DNA from: an uncultured Christensenella sp.
GTDB lineage: Bacteria; Bacillota; Clostridia; Christensenellales; Borkfalkiaceae
DNA length: 62,089 bases
Assembly: GCA_910586365.1 (NCBI GenBank)
Contig: CAJUGP010000008.1
Coordinates: 1-62,089 of the forward strand
Direction of reading: 5' to 3'
Shown here: in pieces, positions 1 through 8,211 of the stretch
Numbering within the stretch: the first letter of the stretch is position 1
Layout of the letters: every line of letters begins with the position of its first letter
Program-made: the position numbers and the translations under genes
The notes under the pieces: model-generated
Told to the model about the DNA's origin: nothing
The model's input: the letters and a program-made list of their open reading frames with translations, nothing else
Databases searched by the model: none

Positions 1-2
1 CG

Positions 3-980
3 GTGGCGAATGTGTTTTATCAAAGCGAAAGCGGCAATCTTGCCGTATTCGAGGGTGATCCCGTACCGCTCGTAAACGATATCGTCAGCTGTGTTTCGGC
101 TCAGGGGTTCTCAAAAACGTTTAATCCGTCGAATGCCATTCTTCTTCCCGTGATCTCTTCGGCGTTCGGGAACACTATGGAATATACGTGGTCGTTCAAA
201 GACAATTATTCGGCGGGGATCAGTTCAACCTATCAAGAAAACGGAAAATCGGGTAAAGATAAAGTTACGGGATACTTCGGCGCGGAAGTCACTTACGGGG
301 ATTATTACGGGCGGGAATATTATCAACGGTTCGCTTTGCAAATCCGTGGCGGCGGTATCACGCTTGATAAGGCGCTTGCGCTACCGAATGATTTTACCGA
401 TGCGCAAACGAAAACGGTGTTCGGTGCGCCCGAAGAGTATTACAGAGTGCTGCGGAAAGACAGTCGTGAAGTACTTAATCAGTCGTATTCCGTTGAGTAT
501 GTGACCGACATTAAAAATATCGTGATCGGTTCGGCGTTATCGCGGAACAATCCCACGATCGGCGGGATCAATCCGAAAGCCGACGCGGTGCTTTATATTC
601 TTCCCGAACGCGTCAATCAGTTCTCGAACGACGATATAGACTTGACGAACGCGACGGCGGTTTACGAATATAAAAATGATCTGACAAGTTCCGATCCACA
701 AATCAAGCTATCGCGCGGCGGCGGTTTAGGCATGCCCATTCTTTTGTTTAAGGGCGTTTCCGCGCCTGTGAAGGGAAAGTCGTGGGCGATCATTAGCAAG
801 AGATATGAGGGTGATCCTTATCAAGCCGAAAATGAGAACGGGGACGTTGAAACGATTGTTCCGCAATACGGCGGCGAGCTTTTGCTTGCGTGGAACGGTG
901 ATATTGCCGCGGGCGATACGGTTGGTGAGTTTTATATCTCTACCGTACATGATATTTTTGAAACAATAAACAAGGCGTAG
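3..980 (+). CDS. Phage tail/baseplate structural protein, possibly 5'-truncated by the window edge
   Basis: 325 residues are visible from a GTG at the window edge, so the true start may lie to the left. It is beta-rich with aromatic and glycine-rich stretches and no membrane segment, consistent with a virion fibre or baseplate component. It precedes two tail-fibre-like genes on the same strand. No catalytic motif is recognised; assignment to the tail rests mainly on context. Its stop codon lies inside a terminator hairpin. Confidence 0.6.
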   Translation: MANVFYQSESGNLAVFEGDPVPLVNDIVSCVSAQGFSKTFNPSNAILLPVISSAFGNTMEYTWSFKDNYSAGISSTYQENGKSGKDKVTGYFGAEVTYGDYYGREYYQRFALQIRGGGITLDKALALPNDFTDAQTKTVFGAPEEYYRVLRKDSREVLNQSYSVEYVTDIKNIVIGSALSRNNPTIGGINPKADAVLYILPERVNQFSNDDIDLTNATAVYEYKNDLTSSDPQIKLSRGGGLGMPILLFKGVSAPVKGKSWAIISKRYEGDPYQAENENGDVETIVPQYGGELLLAWNGDIAAGDTVGEFYISTVHDIFETINKA

Positions 981-1000
981 CCATGCTACGCCTTTTTCGG
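971..1000 (+). terminator. Rho-independent terminator
   Basis: Hairpin AAGGCGTAG / CTACGCCTT with a 4-nt loop followed by a T run; the left arm contains the stop codon of the preceding gene. Confidence 0.8.
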
Positions 1001-1125
1001 TTAACCACCTTGTAAAACAACAAGACTCTCAAAAATCAAATGCGAAGTTAAGAGCGCACATTGCCGTGCGGTTGTTTTGTATTATTATAAATAAATAAAA
1101 AAATTTGTCAAAGACAGAAAATCGG

Positions 1126-1151
1126 AAAGGCACGGGCAACCGTGCTTTTTT
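1126..1151 (+). terminator. Terminator-like hairpin in the leader of the next tail gene
   Basis: GCACGG gcaa CCGTGC followed by six T, then an A/T-rich spacer and AGGAGG ahead of the gene at 1,176. An almost identical hairpin-spacer-AGGAGG leader occurs on the minus strand at 13,060-13,115. The 1,001-1,125 stretch has no gene; it can fold weakly (AAAACAAC 1,014-1,021 with GTTGTTTT 1,071-1,078; CGCAC 1,055-1,059 with GTGCG 1,066-1,070). Confidence 0.7.
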
Positions 1152-1175
1152 GATAGAAAAATTTTAGGAGGAATT

Positions 1176-1982
1176 ATGATATTTTTTATTGCCAACGATG
1201 GTACGGTGATTAAGACGCTGCCGTCGCCCGTATATCAGGGTAGCTCAAATTCAAATACGATTTACCTTGTGGCGCCGTTTGCGTCGAATATGACGGTCAC
1301 GGTGCGGTTTCAGCTCCCCAACGGCATTTGGACGACGCCCGCGCTCATGCGGAACGGAATGCCGACCAAGGACGCCATGACGGCGCAGGGGGCGCTTGCG
1401 AGCGCGGACGGAGCGATTATCGACAAAGAAACGGGCAGAACGTATGCCGTATGGTCGTACGCATTGCCGAGCGATATCACGAGTTATTACGGAACTGTGA
1501 CGGCGCAGTTCTTTTTTTATGCGGCGCAGGCGGGCGTGGTAACGGCGTCGTCCGCTACAAGCTTTACGGTGGGGCGCGGCGTGCCTGCTATTCTACCCGA
1601 CCAGCCCGATGAAGACATTTACGAGGCGATATTGAGCAGCATTTCCGCGTTGCAAGAACAGCTCGACAACGGTTCTTTCGCAGCGCGCAGTATTTACGCT
1701 TGGAACGATACTTACGTGTACGGCGCGAATGAGATCACGTTTGTGCCGAACGTAGGGCAGTACGGAGCGTTTGTGAAATCGCTTATAGAAAATAACACGC
1801 AACCGCCGTTCGACGCGCTCGGCGAACTCAATCCGTCATGGGCGTTAGTTGTGGATTTTAACGACATTTATGCGTACTTGCGCTACGGCGTGCAAGTAAA
1901 GAACGCAACGCTGACCTTTTCCCCGCTTGATCCGAACGTGAGCGTGGAAGGGGAAAATTTAATCATAGAAAGGAGTTTGTAA
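1176..1982 (+). CDS. Baseplate upper protein-like (BppU-type) tail protein
   Basis: 268 residues. The N-terminal ~130 residues form a beta-rich domain (VTVRFQLPNG, GTVTAQFFFY) of the kind found at the start of Firmicutes phage baseplate or fibre proteins, followed by a short helical link (residues ~145-165) and a second beta domain. A strong AGGAGG sits upstream. The stop overlaps the next start (TAATG). The role as a structural adaptor between baseplate and fibre is inferred from family resemblance and position. Confidence 0.6.
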   Translation: MIFFIANDGTVIKTLPSPVYQGSSNSNTIYLVAPFASNMTVTVRFQLPNGIWTTPALMRNGMPTKDAMTAQGALASADGAIIDKETGRTYAVWSYALPSDITSYYGTVTAQFFFYAAQAGVVTASSATSFTVGRGVPAILPDQPDEDIYEAILSSISALQEQLDNGSFAARSIYAWNDTYVYGANEITFVPNVGQYGAFVKSLIENNTQPPFDALGELNPSWALVVDFNDIYAYLRYGVQVKNATLTFSPLDPNVSVEGENLIIERSL

Positions 1983-2881
1983 TGGAAGTCATCGACAAAA
2001 TCGAAGTGGCGGGCGTGGTTTATCAGATATCGATCCCCGCAGGCATGACGGCAGAGCAGCAACAGGCGATCCGAGAAAATATCGGCGCGATCTCTTCGGC
2101 AGAGGCGGACGTCGTCCGCGACGGAACTTATCCCGATATGACGGTCGGGAATGCGACGAAGGCGCAGAACGCGGATACGCTTGCGAATGCGCGTGCGATC
2201 GACGGCGTGAGTTTTAACGGATCGGCAGCGATCACGCATTACGGTGTATGCTCCACGGCATCGGGAACGACTGCAAAAACGGTCGCGCTTACGGGATTTA
2301 CGCTTGTTACGGGCGCGCGTATCACGGTGAAGTTTACGAAGGCGAACACGGTATCCTCGCCCACTCTGAGCGTGAACGGTACGCCCGCCAAAGCGATGAA
2401 GTGCAAAGACCGTAAGACGGGGCTTGCCTGGAAGGCTGGGGAACTCATGACTCTTGTCTACGACGGTACGAATTGGTGCATTGTCGAGGGCTATTCGCTT
2501 GCGGATCGTCCTGTGAACACCCACCACATTCAGTATAACGGCGAAAGCACGCCAGCCGCCTTATACGGCGGAACTTGGGAAATCGATACTGATTATACGG
2601 GGCGCGTGCTTGTCGGCTCGGGAACGGGGTATACGCTCGGCGCAACGGGCGGGGAAGCGACGCATATGATCGAGATTTCGGAAATTCCCAATCATTATCA
2701 TGTCGGTTACATAATCGGCACTCAGTCAAGTTCAACCGACAATATTGCGGTTAGTACGCAATGGGGAAAATATCAAGCCATTGGTGATTTTGCGAAAGAA
2801 ATTCAAGATTATCCGGGGCAGTCTTCATTAAATCTTATGCAGCCATATAGGGTTGTAACGATTTGGAAGAGAACGGCATAA
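1982..2881 (+). CDS. Tail fibre protein with C-terminal collar/knob-like domain
   Basis: 299 residues. The C-terminal third has the signature of phage tail-collar or microcystin-dependent-like fibre tips: ALYGGTWEID, GRVLVGSGTGYTLG, IPNHYH with metal-ligand-type histidines, and the closing LMQPYRVVTIWKRTA. The N-terminal half is a fibre shaft. It probably forms the receptor-contacting trimer tip. Translationally coupled to the previous gene. Confidence 0.8.
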   Translation: MEVIDKIEVAGVVYQISIPAGMTAEQQQAIRENIGAISSAEADVVRDGTYPDMTVGNATKAQNADTLANARAIDGVSFNGSAAITHYGVCSTASGTTAKTVALTGFTLVTGARITVKFTKANTVSSPTLSVNGTPAKAMKCKDRKTGLAWKAGELMTLVYDGTNWCIVEGYSLADRPVNTHHIQYNGESTPAALYGGTWEIDTDYTGRVLVGSGTGYTLGATGGEATHMIEISEIPNHYHVGYIIGTQSSSTDNIAVSTQWGKYQAIGDFAKEIQDYPGQSSLNLMQPYRVVTIWKRTA

Positions 2882-2892
2882 AGGAGTAAATT

Positions 2893-3351
2893 ATGAAAAT
2901 TTATAATGAAGAAAAAACACAGGAATTGAACGAACAGGATCTCGATTTCACCCTTGGCTATTTGAAAAGCGACAAACGCTTGCTTGCGCATCATGACGCG
3001 GTGGAAGGGCGGAACGCTGTTTATGTCGACCGTATCGTCGAGGAAGAAAACGGCGGGATATCGGTTTATAAAGACCTAGTTTCGCCCGCTGTCAAGGCAA
3101 AGGAAGAATGGGACGAATACGAAAACATTCAGGTTTACATACCCTATACGGCGGAAGAGCTCAAAGAGCGCGCCGACAAAAAACGGCATGCCGAGTTAAA
3201 AGCCGAACTCGAAAAAGTCATGGAAGATATCGGGCAGGAACAGCTCGGGATCGTCCGTGACGACTATTCCGAGAAAAAAGCGCGCGCGGCAGTGATCATA
3301 AACGAGTTGCGCGTGCTTGAAGGGAAAGCACCGCGTGAGGTGGTCGCATGA
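2893..3351 (+). CDS. Tail-fibre-associated protein of unknown function
   Basis: 152 residues with an AAGGAG site and an ATG 11 bases after the fibre stop. The N-terminal half is a small mixed domain and the C-terminal half (from ~residue 90) is a charged helix likely to form a coiled coil. Similar short proteins follow fibre genes in many siphophages and may act in fibre assembly; that role is inferred from position only. Confidence 0.6.
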   Translation: MKIYNEEKTQELNEQDLDFTLGYLKSDKRLLAHHDAVEGRNAVYVDRIVEEENGGISVYKDLVSPAVKAKEEWDEYENIQVYIPYTAEELKERADKKRHAELKAELEKVMEDIGQEQLGIVRDDYSEKKARAAVIINELRVLEGKAPREVVA

Positions 3352-3917
3352 GAAAGATCAAACTGAAAAGCAACGGGTTAGGGCGGTACGATGATGCATC
3401 GCCCTTTCTCATAGAATCGGGCGCGCTCGATCTTGAAATCGAACTTCCCGACAAAAGCGGGGAATTTTATCTTGTTTCGGAACTGAACGGAAAAGAAAAG
3501 GTTCAGCGAATCACACGAGGTTCTTCGGCTACGCTTTCGGATCTGGAAACAGGCGAGTTAAAAGCGGCGGTCAAACACTATCTGCGCGGCGAGTTGATCG
3601 AGGTATACAAGATCGAGCCGTTGCTGTTAAGAGCGGTAGAAAAAGACCTTTCGGCAATGCCCGAATTTGCCCTTCTGACGGGCGAAATTACGGCGTTGAA
3701 AGAACGGGCGGAAACCCTTGAAAAGCGGCTTGCAGAGGCGGATGAACATGCCGAAAGGGCAGATAAATGCCTTGAAGAGTTGCAAGTGAAACTCGACGGG
3801 CTTATGGAGTATGCGTATCTCTCGTATCAAGAAAACGTGCGGCTTAATTCGCACGACTTGACAAAATCGGAATTTGTTTCGGCAATTGTTGAAGGGGGAT
3901 TAAAGGATGAGCTTTGA
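3348..3917 (+). CDS. Phage coiled-coil protein
   Basis: 189 residues; starts with ATG overlapping the previous stop (ATGA). Residues ~1-85 look like a beta domain (LDLEIELPDKSGEFYLV) and ~110-165 are a heptad-rich coiled coil (ITALKERAETLEKRLAEAD). The 3' end overlaps the toxin-like gene by 11 bases, so both are probably translated from one tail-fibre transcript. Function unknown; an appendage component is plausible. Confidence 0.6.
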   Translation: MRKIKLKSNGLGRYDDASPFLIESGALDLEIELPDKSGEFYLVSELNGKEKVQRITRGSSATLSDLETGELKAAVKHYLRGELIEVYKIEPLLLRAVEKDLSAMPEFALLTGEITALKERAETLEKRLAEADEHAERADKCLEELQVKLDGLMEYAYLSYQENVRLNSHDLTKSEFVSAIVEGGLKDEL

Positions 3918-4461
3918 CGAAAGCAAGCACCCGCGCGACAGTGACGGAAAATTCACCGACGGATCCTCGGATTATAAATACCCACAGTATCTTGCGCGTA
4001 TGAACGGGCATGAGGGACGGAAGGAAGAAGAACCGCAAAAAGAAAAAATGACTGCTGCCCAAAATCGAAACAAAACAAAGGATGAATTTTTTGGCGAGGA
4101 ATTCAAAGATGTTAAAGGATCAGATGCGATTGAAAAGCTATTAAAAGAAAAACGCGGTCATGTAAAGAACGCGTTTGTACGACCTGAAATTGGCGGCATT
4201 GATTTGCTATGGGGCGATGAGAAAGGCGGATTATTACATACAATTGTCCAACGAGATAAAAAACTTGAAAGCGGAAAAGGAAGTATAAGCGGATTGGACA
4301 TGGTAAGAAAAATCCCCGAAATTATCGATAAGGGTATCCTTGATAATGACGAAAAAGGAAGAATCAATATTGATTACGGAAAGTTTCGTGTTGGAATTTT
4401 ACCTACTATTTACGATGAAAAATTAAATTGGATTGTTACGGCTATGGAATTATTGGAATAA
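3907..4461 (+). CDS. Module protein A: shared phage N-terminal module + BECR-type nuclease-like domain
   Basis: 184 residues. Residues 1-38 are the shared module (DESKHPRDSDGKFTDG, YPQYLARMNGHEGR) also present in cassettes B, C and D. After a charged linker, residues ~60-184 carry GHVKNAFVRP, GGIDLLWGD and LLHTIVQRD, the pattern of phage Barnase-EndoU-ColicinE5/D-RelE (BECR) endoribonuclease domains, where the histidine is a likely catalytic residue. The C-terminal half is clearly richer in A/T than its neighbours, suggesting separate acquisition. No protein partner follows; a folded RNA does. Nuclease activity is inferred from motif resemblance. Confidence 0.75.
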   Translation: MSFDESKHPRDSDGKFTDGSSDYKYPQYLARMNGHEGRKEEEPQKEKMTAAQNRNKTKDEFFGEEFKDVKGSDAIEKLLKEKRGHVKNAFVRPEIGGIDLLWGDEKGGLLHTIVQRDKKLESGKGSISGLDMVRKIPEIIDKGILDNDEKGRINIDYGKFRVGILPTIYDEKLNWIVTAMELLE

Positions 4462-4541
4462 AAAAGTGAGGGATATTCCGACGTCACTCCCACGGTCGGA
4501 TTTTATACGCAAACGACTCCTTTGCGTAACCCTCACTATTT
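4461..4541 (+). ncRNA. Three-way-junction RNA structure between module protein A and the next gene
   Basis: Three perfect stems nest cleanly: outer AGTGAGGG 4,465-4,472 with CCCTCACT 4,530-4,537; TCCGAC 4,477-4,482 with GTCGGA 4,495-4,500; TACGCAAA 4,506-4,513 with TTTGCGTA 4,521-4,528. Both hairpin loops contain ACTCC, the complement of the GGAGT ribosome-binding site of the gene at 4,605. There is no T run, so it is not a simple terminator. It could be a cis regulator, a processed sRNA, or an antitoxin-like RNA for module protein A; none of these is shown. Confidence 0.55.
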
Positions 4542-4604
4542 AATATTAATATACACCAAAAACAAAAAAAAATCAACACTTGTTGACAAAAAATGGAGTA
4601 AATC

Positions 4605-5225
4605 ATGAAAAAAATTTTGAAACTGATTTTTGCCGTCTGCATGGCGGCTTGTTTTTTGCTCTTCCCGATGTTTATGGGCAATGCGCCTGCGAGCGCGGAA
4701 GAGGTCGCAGAACCGCCAGTAACGGACGAAACGACCGACGAAACGGAAACGGTCGAGGACGGGCTGAAAGCACTTGTAGACGGCTTTCTTGCGCAGTTAA
4801 AGGCGAAATACGGTGACGACTACGAAACCTATTACAACGCCATTATTACGCAGTGGGGTAGCGTGGAAGAATATCTTCTTTCGCTCGTCACGGAAGACAC
4901 GCCCGACGCCGTGGCGAACGGTTGGACGGCGTTCGTGAAGTGGCTCGGGGAGTATTCGCCCGTGTGGGGGTCTATTTTTGCCGTAGTCGCTGTAATTATC
5001 GTGGTATTGCTCGGCAAAAAGGCTTTGAACAAAGTGACAGGCTTTGTAATGGGAACGGGCAGTAAATTTAAGACGTTATTTTCAGAGATCAATAAAATCG
5101 ATGCGGCGTTGAGCGCGCAAAGCAAGGCGCTTGTAAAACTGCTCGGCGAAAACGAAAAATTCAAAGAAGAGAGGGAAAACCTTGAAAAGACGGCGGGGGA
5201 TATTACGAACGATGACAAAATATAA
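4605..5225 (+). CDS. Exported or membrane phage protein with signal peptide, one TM and C-terminal coiled coil
   Basis: 206 residues. Residues 1-30 are a signal peptide (KK, hydrophobic core, ASA|EE cleavage-like site). An acidic segment follows, a single TM lies at ~123-143 (FAVVAVIIVVLLG), and the C-terminal ~60 residues are a charged coiled coil. The start is set by GGAGT eight bases upstream. First of three membrane genes at the end of the rightward tail arm, where lysis functions often sit, but no holin family is recognised. Confidence 0.65.
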   Translation: MKKILKLIFAVCMAACFLLFPMFMGNAPASAEEVAEPPVTDETTDETETVEDGLKALVDGFLAQLKAKYGDDYETYYNAIITQWGSVEEYLLSLVTEDTPDAVANGWTAFVKWLGEYSPVWGSIFAVVAVIIVVLLGKKALNKVTGFVMGTGSKFKTLFSEINKIDAALSAQSKALVKLLGENEKFKEERENLEKTAGDITNDDKI

Positions 5226-5643
5226 GACATATCGAAAAGAGCGCTATATTTTCTTTTGGCTGTCGTTGGCGGCTTACTTCGTTCCGTACGTTGTCGTCAC
5301 GGCGTGCCTGCTTCCGTTCATTAAAACGGGCGTCGGCATGAAGTGGGGAATGGGATTGGCGGTTGCCGCGCTCAATGCTTTACCTTTTATCGGCGGCGTT
5401 TGGAAAGGCTTGCGCGCGCATTTTCCGTTCGTTAATCTGCTTGCGCTCGTGTTTGTGGCGTTGGCGGGGTTCTTCACGCTCGAACTCTTTCGGGATTACG
5501 TAACGACCTTTTTGTGGATAGAGTTATCCGCAGCGGTCGGTTCGCTTGCCGCGTGTGTTCTGTGGCATTTTCACCGCAAATATAAACGCAAATCTCAGAC
5601 GGTTGGCGACGTCGTGGAAAGCGGTATTTTGAATTGGGAGTAA
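5212..5643 (+). CDS. Small polytopic membrane protein, holin candidate
   Basis: 143 residues from the ATG at 5,212, overlapping the previous gene by 14 bases and preceded by a G-rich site. About four hydrophobic segments (YIFFWLSLAAYFV, GLAVAALNALPFI, LLALVFVALAGFF, LSAAVGSLAACVL) and a basic C-terminus. Size and topology suit a holin, but there is no adjacent endolysin, so the call is by shape only. Confidence 0.55.
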   Translation: MTKYKTYRKERYIFFWLSLAAYFVPYVVVTACLLPFIKTGVGMKWGMGLAVAALNALPFIGGVWKGLRAHFPFVNLLALVFVALAGFFTLELFRDYVTTFLWIELSAAVGSLAACVLWHFHRKYKRKSQTVGDVVESGILNWE

Positions 5644-5646
5644 ACT

Positions 5647-6591
5647 ATGATAAATAACGATAACAAAGAAAATCCGTTAAAATTCAATTATCCGAAGAAG
5701 CAGCGGGCGTTTTCAGATTTTGTGGACGGCATCACGCTCACGGTTGTTGCCATTCTGATCATCGTGATCTTCATGGTTTCCATGACGACGATCGCGTTCG
5801 ATACGCAGATCAATTTCAAAGACTTCGGCGTGCAGGTATTCATTTTATACTTCTGCACCGTGTCGGTTAATTTACTGTTGCGTTCGTTCGGGCGCAGAAA
5901 GGGGCGCAACACGCAAAAGTGGAAGGATGCGAAGTCGCGCGTCGAGGGGAATAATCAAAAAATTCTCGACGGCGGTTACGGCGGCTTGACGTTTTCATAC
6001 TGTCGGGCTTGGGAAGAAGAGGAACTCGGCAATGCGCAGCTTAGAATTTTGTCTTATGCGGGGATTTCGCTGGAGGATTTTCGGACGAAGTACCGAAAGT
6101 ACGGTAAGAAAGAGTTAAAAGAAAAGTATCCCGATCTGACGGAATTTCAAATTAAGATCATTCGCAAGGCGGCGCGCGTCAAACGGCTTCGTTACAACGA
6201 AAAATATTTGCAGTCTGCACAGAAACGGATCGGACGCTCGTCCCCCTCGGGATCGTACACGTCGAGCGAGGTAACGGTATTTCAGACGGCAAAGGTCGTC
6301 GTATCGGCATTGATCACTTCGCTATTTTCCGCGTCGCTCGTCTTGCAGATCATTGCCGATCCCACGTTTGCCACGGTCGTTGCGTGTTGCGTTAAAATTG
6401 TCATGCTTTTGATTTTTTCGGCTTTCGGATTGGTTAACGGATACAATTTAACGGCGACGCGGGAAACCGAGGAGATGGGGGCAAAGGCGGACGAGCAGGA
6501 ACGTTTTATGAAGTGGTGCAGAATACAGAAGGCGGAACCGTCACTCGAAGTTGTTCCAAGCGGCGGCAATTTCGTCGATCGTACCGCGTAA
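5647..6591 (+). CDS. Four-TM phage membrane protein, unknown function
   Basis: 314 residues. Two TM helices near residues ~28-50 and ~60-78, a charged cytoplasmic-type domain of ~130 residues (LEDFRTKYRKYGKKELKEK), and two further TM helices at ~218-265. Last gene of the rightward arm. Its 3' end overlaps the convergent gene at 6,541-6,876 by 51 bases. No family recognised. Confidence 0.65.
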   Translation: MINNDNKENPLKFNYPKKQRAFSDFVDGITLTVVAILIIVIFMVSMTTIAFDTQINFKDFGVQVFILYFCTVSVNLLLRSFGRRKGRNTQKWKDAKSRVEGNNQKILDGGYGGLTFSYCRAWEEEELGNAQLRILSYAGISLEDFRTKYRKYGKKELKEKYPDLTEFQIKIIRKAARVKRLRYNEKYLQSAQKRIGRSSPSGSYTSSEVTVFQTAKVVVSALITSLFSASLVLQIIADPTFATVVACCVKIVMLLIFSAFGLVNGYNLTATRETEEMGAKADEQERFMKWCRIQKAEPSLEVVPSGGNFVDRTA

Positions 6592-6876
6592 CTGCATGGC
6601 TGCCTGAAAGCTTTCCAAAAATTCTTCCCGATAACGGTCGATTGTTCGATCGCTTAAATAAAAATCACACGCCATGGCAACTTTGCCTTTCCTGTAATGA
6701 TCAAAGTAAATGGCTTTCAGAACGACTGCCTTGTTCATGTGTTTCATAATGTCGTTTATTTCGTAACTTCTGACGACATCGGACATTATTATTTTGACCC
6801 GTTCGTCGCTCATCATATGTTTGATTAGATCCTCTCTTGCGCGCACAAGCTTTGCTTTCGTTTGCTTTCCTGTCAT
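6541..6876 (-). CDS. Phage HTH regulator (sigma-region-4-like)
   Basis: 111 residues. The C-terminal half holds a helix-turn-helix ending in YLSDRTIDRYREEFLESF, closely matching the gene at 7,203-7,508 (VSDRTLLRYRKLYLESY). Such proteins resemble ArpU or sigma-70 region-4 phage regulators. No good ribosome-binding site precedes the ATG at 6,876, so the start is uncertain. Upstream DNA (6,877-6,976) contains repeated TGACGGAAA and TTTACC motifs that may be binding sites. Confidence 0.6.
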   Translation of the reverse strand: MTGKQTKAKLVRAREDLIKHMMSDERVKIIMSDVVRSYEINDIMKHMNKAVVLKAIYFDHYRKGKVAMACDFYLSDRTIDRYREEFLESFQAAMQLRGTIDEIAAAWNNFE

Positions 6877-6976
6877 AACGTCAGATTAACATGACGGAAA
6901 CATCGTTTTTCGACAGATTTTGACGGAAAATTACCAAAATTTACCATAAAATAGAAAGAAAACGAAGGAGAAAATC

Positions 6977-7198
6977 ATGCTGCAAAAATTAAACGCCGAA
7001 GAAACGTTGGAGTATCTCATCGGCGTTATGAAGGAAAATCTGAATGAATTGTACGGCGAGTTGCCCGCGGGGAGCAACCGCCACTTTATCCACGGCGAAA
7101 AGACGGCTTATGTGGAATGTTTGGAAATCGTGCAGCTATGGAATCAAGCTGCCGAGCACGGCTTGGAAGGCGTGCTCGAAAAGCAATATCCCGTTTAA
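6977..7198 (+). CDS. Small conserved phage protein (GEKTAYVECLEI type)
   Basis: 73 residues with GAAGGAG nine bases before ATG. The central HGEKTAYVECLEIVQLW motif recurs in small proteins of Firmicutes phages and integrative elements; function unknown. It lies alone on the plus strand between two related minus-strand HTH genes. Confidence 0.6.
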   Translation: MLQKLNAEETLEYLIGVMKENLNELYGELPAGSNRHFIHGEKTAYVECLEIVQLWNQAAEHGLEGVLEKQYPV

Positions 7199-7202
7199 TC
7201 GT

Positions 7203-7508
7203 TTATTGAGGATCGATTCGCGGTTCGATCCCGTTTAGACGGCAAAAGGAAAAGTAGCTTTCCAAATACAGCTTACGGTAACGGAGTAAGGTGCGGTCGC
7301 TGACATTAAGCTGCAAGGCAACGCCGTTGCCCGTAAAACGGTTGATGTCGGGCGAGCTGAGCATTAAGAGAATTTGATAATGGTTGGTGCGTTTGAGCGC
7401 GTCGTAGTGTTTCCAAAAGTCAAGCATTTCCTTGATGACCGAATCGGTTGTAACGTCCTCTTCGATAAAGCGATAAAGTTTCTTTTCGATAATTTTTTCC
7501 TTTTTCAT
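7203..7508 (-). CDS. Phage HTH regulator (sigma-region-4-like), paralogue of 6,541-6,876
   Basis: 101 residues; helix-turn-helix near the C-terminus (ALQLNVSDRTLLRYRKLYLE). Upstream DNA has a possible promoter reading leftward (TTGACA at 7,559-7,564 with a weak -10) overlapped by the small palindrome TTCGTtgttACGAA at 7,541-7,554, suggesting local regulation. It may control late or tail gene expression; target unknown. Confidence 0.6.
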   Translation of the reverse strand: MKKEKIIEKKLYRFIEEDVTTDSVIKEMLDFWKHYDALKRTNHYQILLMLSSPDINRFTGNGVALQLNVSDRTLLRYRKLYLESYFSFCRLNGIEPRIDPQ

Positions 7509-7620
7509 AAGTAGTCCTTTTTTTTAACGCACTTTTTATCTTCGTTGTTACGAAAGTGTGTCAAAATTTGTGTAGTATTTGTTTGCGATGCTTTGACTAC
7601 TATATCTTGTGTGTATTGAG

Positions 7621-7803
7621 TTATTTTTTTACTGCATGTTGTGCGCATGCCGTTTTTTGTAAATTTTGTGTCTGCTTTGAATAAAGTTCCGACAACTGTT
7701 CCATGCTTAGAAATGCCTTTTCATCAAGAGAAAGTTTTTGGTACGCGTCTCTTACTTTTTCCAAAAATTTTTTATCCATAACATTTTCCAACAATGAATC
7801 CAT
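7621..7803 (-). CDS. Small helical phage protein
   Basis: 60 residues. The start at 7,803 is set by GGAGAT seven bases upstream and avoids overlap with the preceding gene. Predominantly helical (LLENVMDKKFLEKVRDAYQ) with no recognised motif. Last leftward gene after the connector/tail genes; function unknown. Confidence 0.5.
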   Translation of the reverse strand: MDSLLENVMDKKFLEKVRDAYQKLSLDEKAFLSMEQLSELYSKQTQNLQKTACAQHAVKK

Positions 7804-7816
7804 GTCTTTTATCTCC

Positions 7817-8209
7817 TTACGTTTCTTCGGGATCGACGGGTTTGGCGTTGTTAGTATATACGTTTCCACCAGGGTGCGTTACGCAAGTGCTGTCGACGAT
7901 AAATCCCTCACCGTATTTTGTTTGTTCGATCAAAGATAATGTATGACGGTACAACCCCGAACCGACGGGCGACTCTTCGGATACGTCGGTCGCAACAAGC
8001 CAATCGAGAGAAAGCTGCTCCTCTCCGAGCGCGCCTTCGCTTTTTATGACGACCGTAACAGGCGTGAGCGGCTCTACCACTTCAATCGGCAAACGGTCGA
8101 GCGTGATGGATGCGCTGTCGAGCGTTGCGTCGAGAACGTCCTCGAAATTAAAAGGAAAAACGGCGCAATTCAGATAGCGCACACCGTCAAGATAAAATTC
8201 GATTTTCAT
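7817..8209 (-). CDS. Short phage tail/baseplate protein, apparently C-terminally truncated
   Basis: 130 residues from an ATG preceded by GGAG. The sequence (LDWLVATDVSEESPVGSG, YRHTLSLIEQTKY) resembles, from memory, the N-terminal domain of much longer clostridial phage baseplate proteins, yet the reading frame stops after AKPVDPEET. Either this is a naturally short version or the gene lost its body, perhaps during the rearrangement that produced the convergent arms. Confidence 0.5.
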   Translation of the reverse strand: MKIEFYLDGVRYLNCAVFPFNFEDVLDATLDSASITLDRLPIEVVEPLTPVTVVIKSEGALGEEQLSLDWLVATDVSEESPVGSGLYRHTLSLIEQTKYGEGFIVDSTCVTHPGGNVYTNNAKPVDPEET

Positions 8210-8211
8210 TA

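Noticed and set aside
981..1125. Possible three-way junction similar to that at 4.5 kb
   Set aside because: Two of its stems are only four to five pairs and loops do not match, so it was not called as an RNA.
4461..4541. Self-cleaving ribozyme (hammerhead or similar)
   Set aside because: Conserved core sequences such as CUGAUGA and GAAA are absent.
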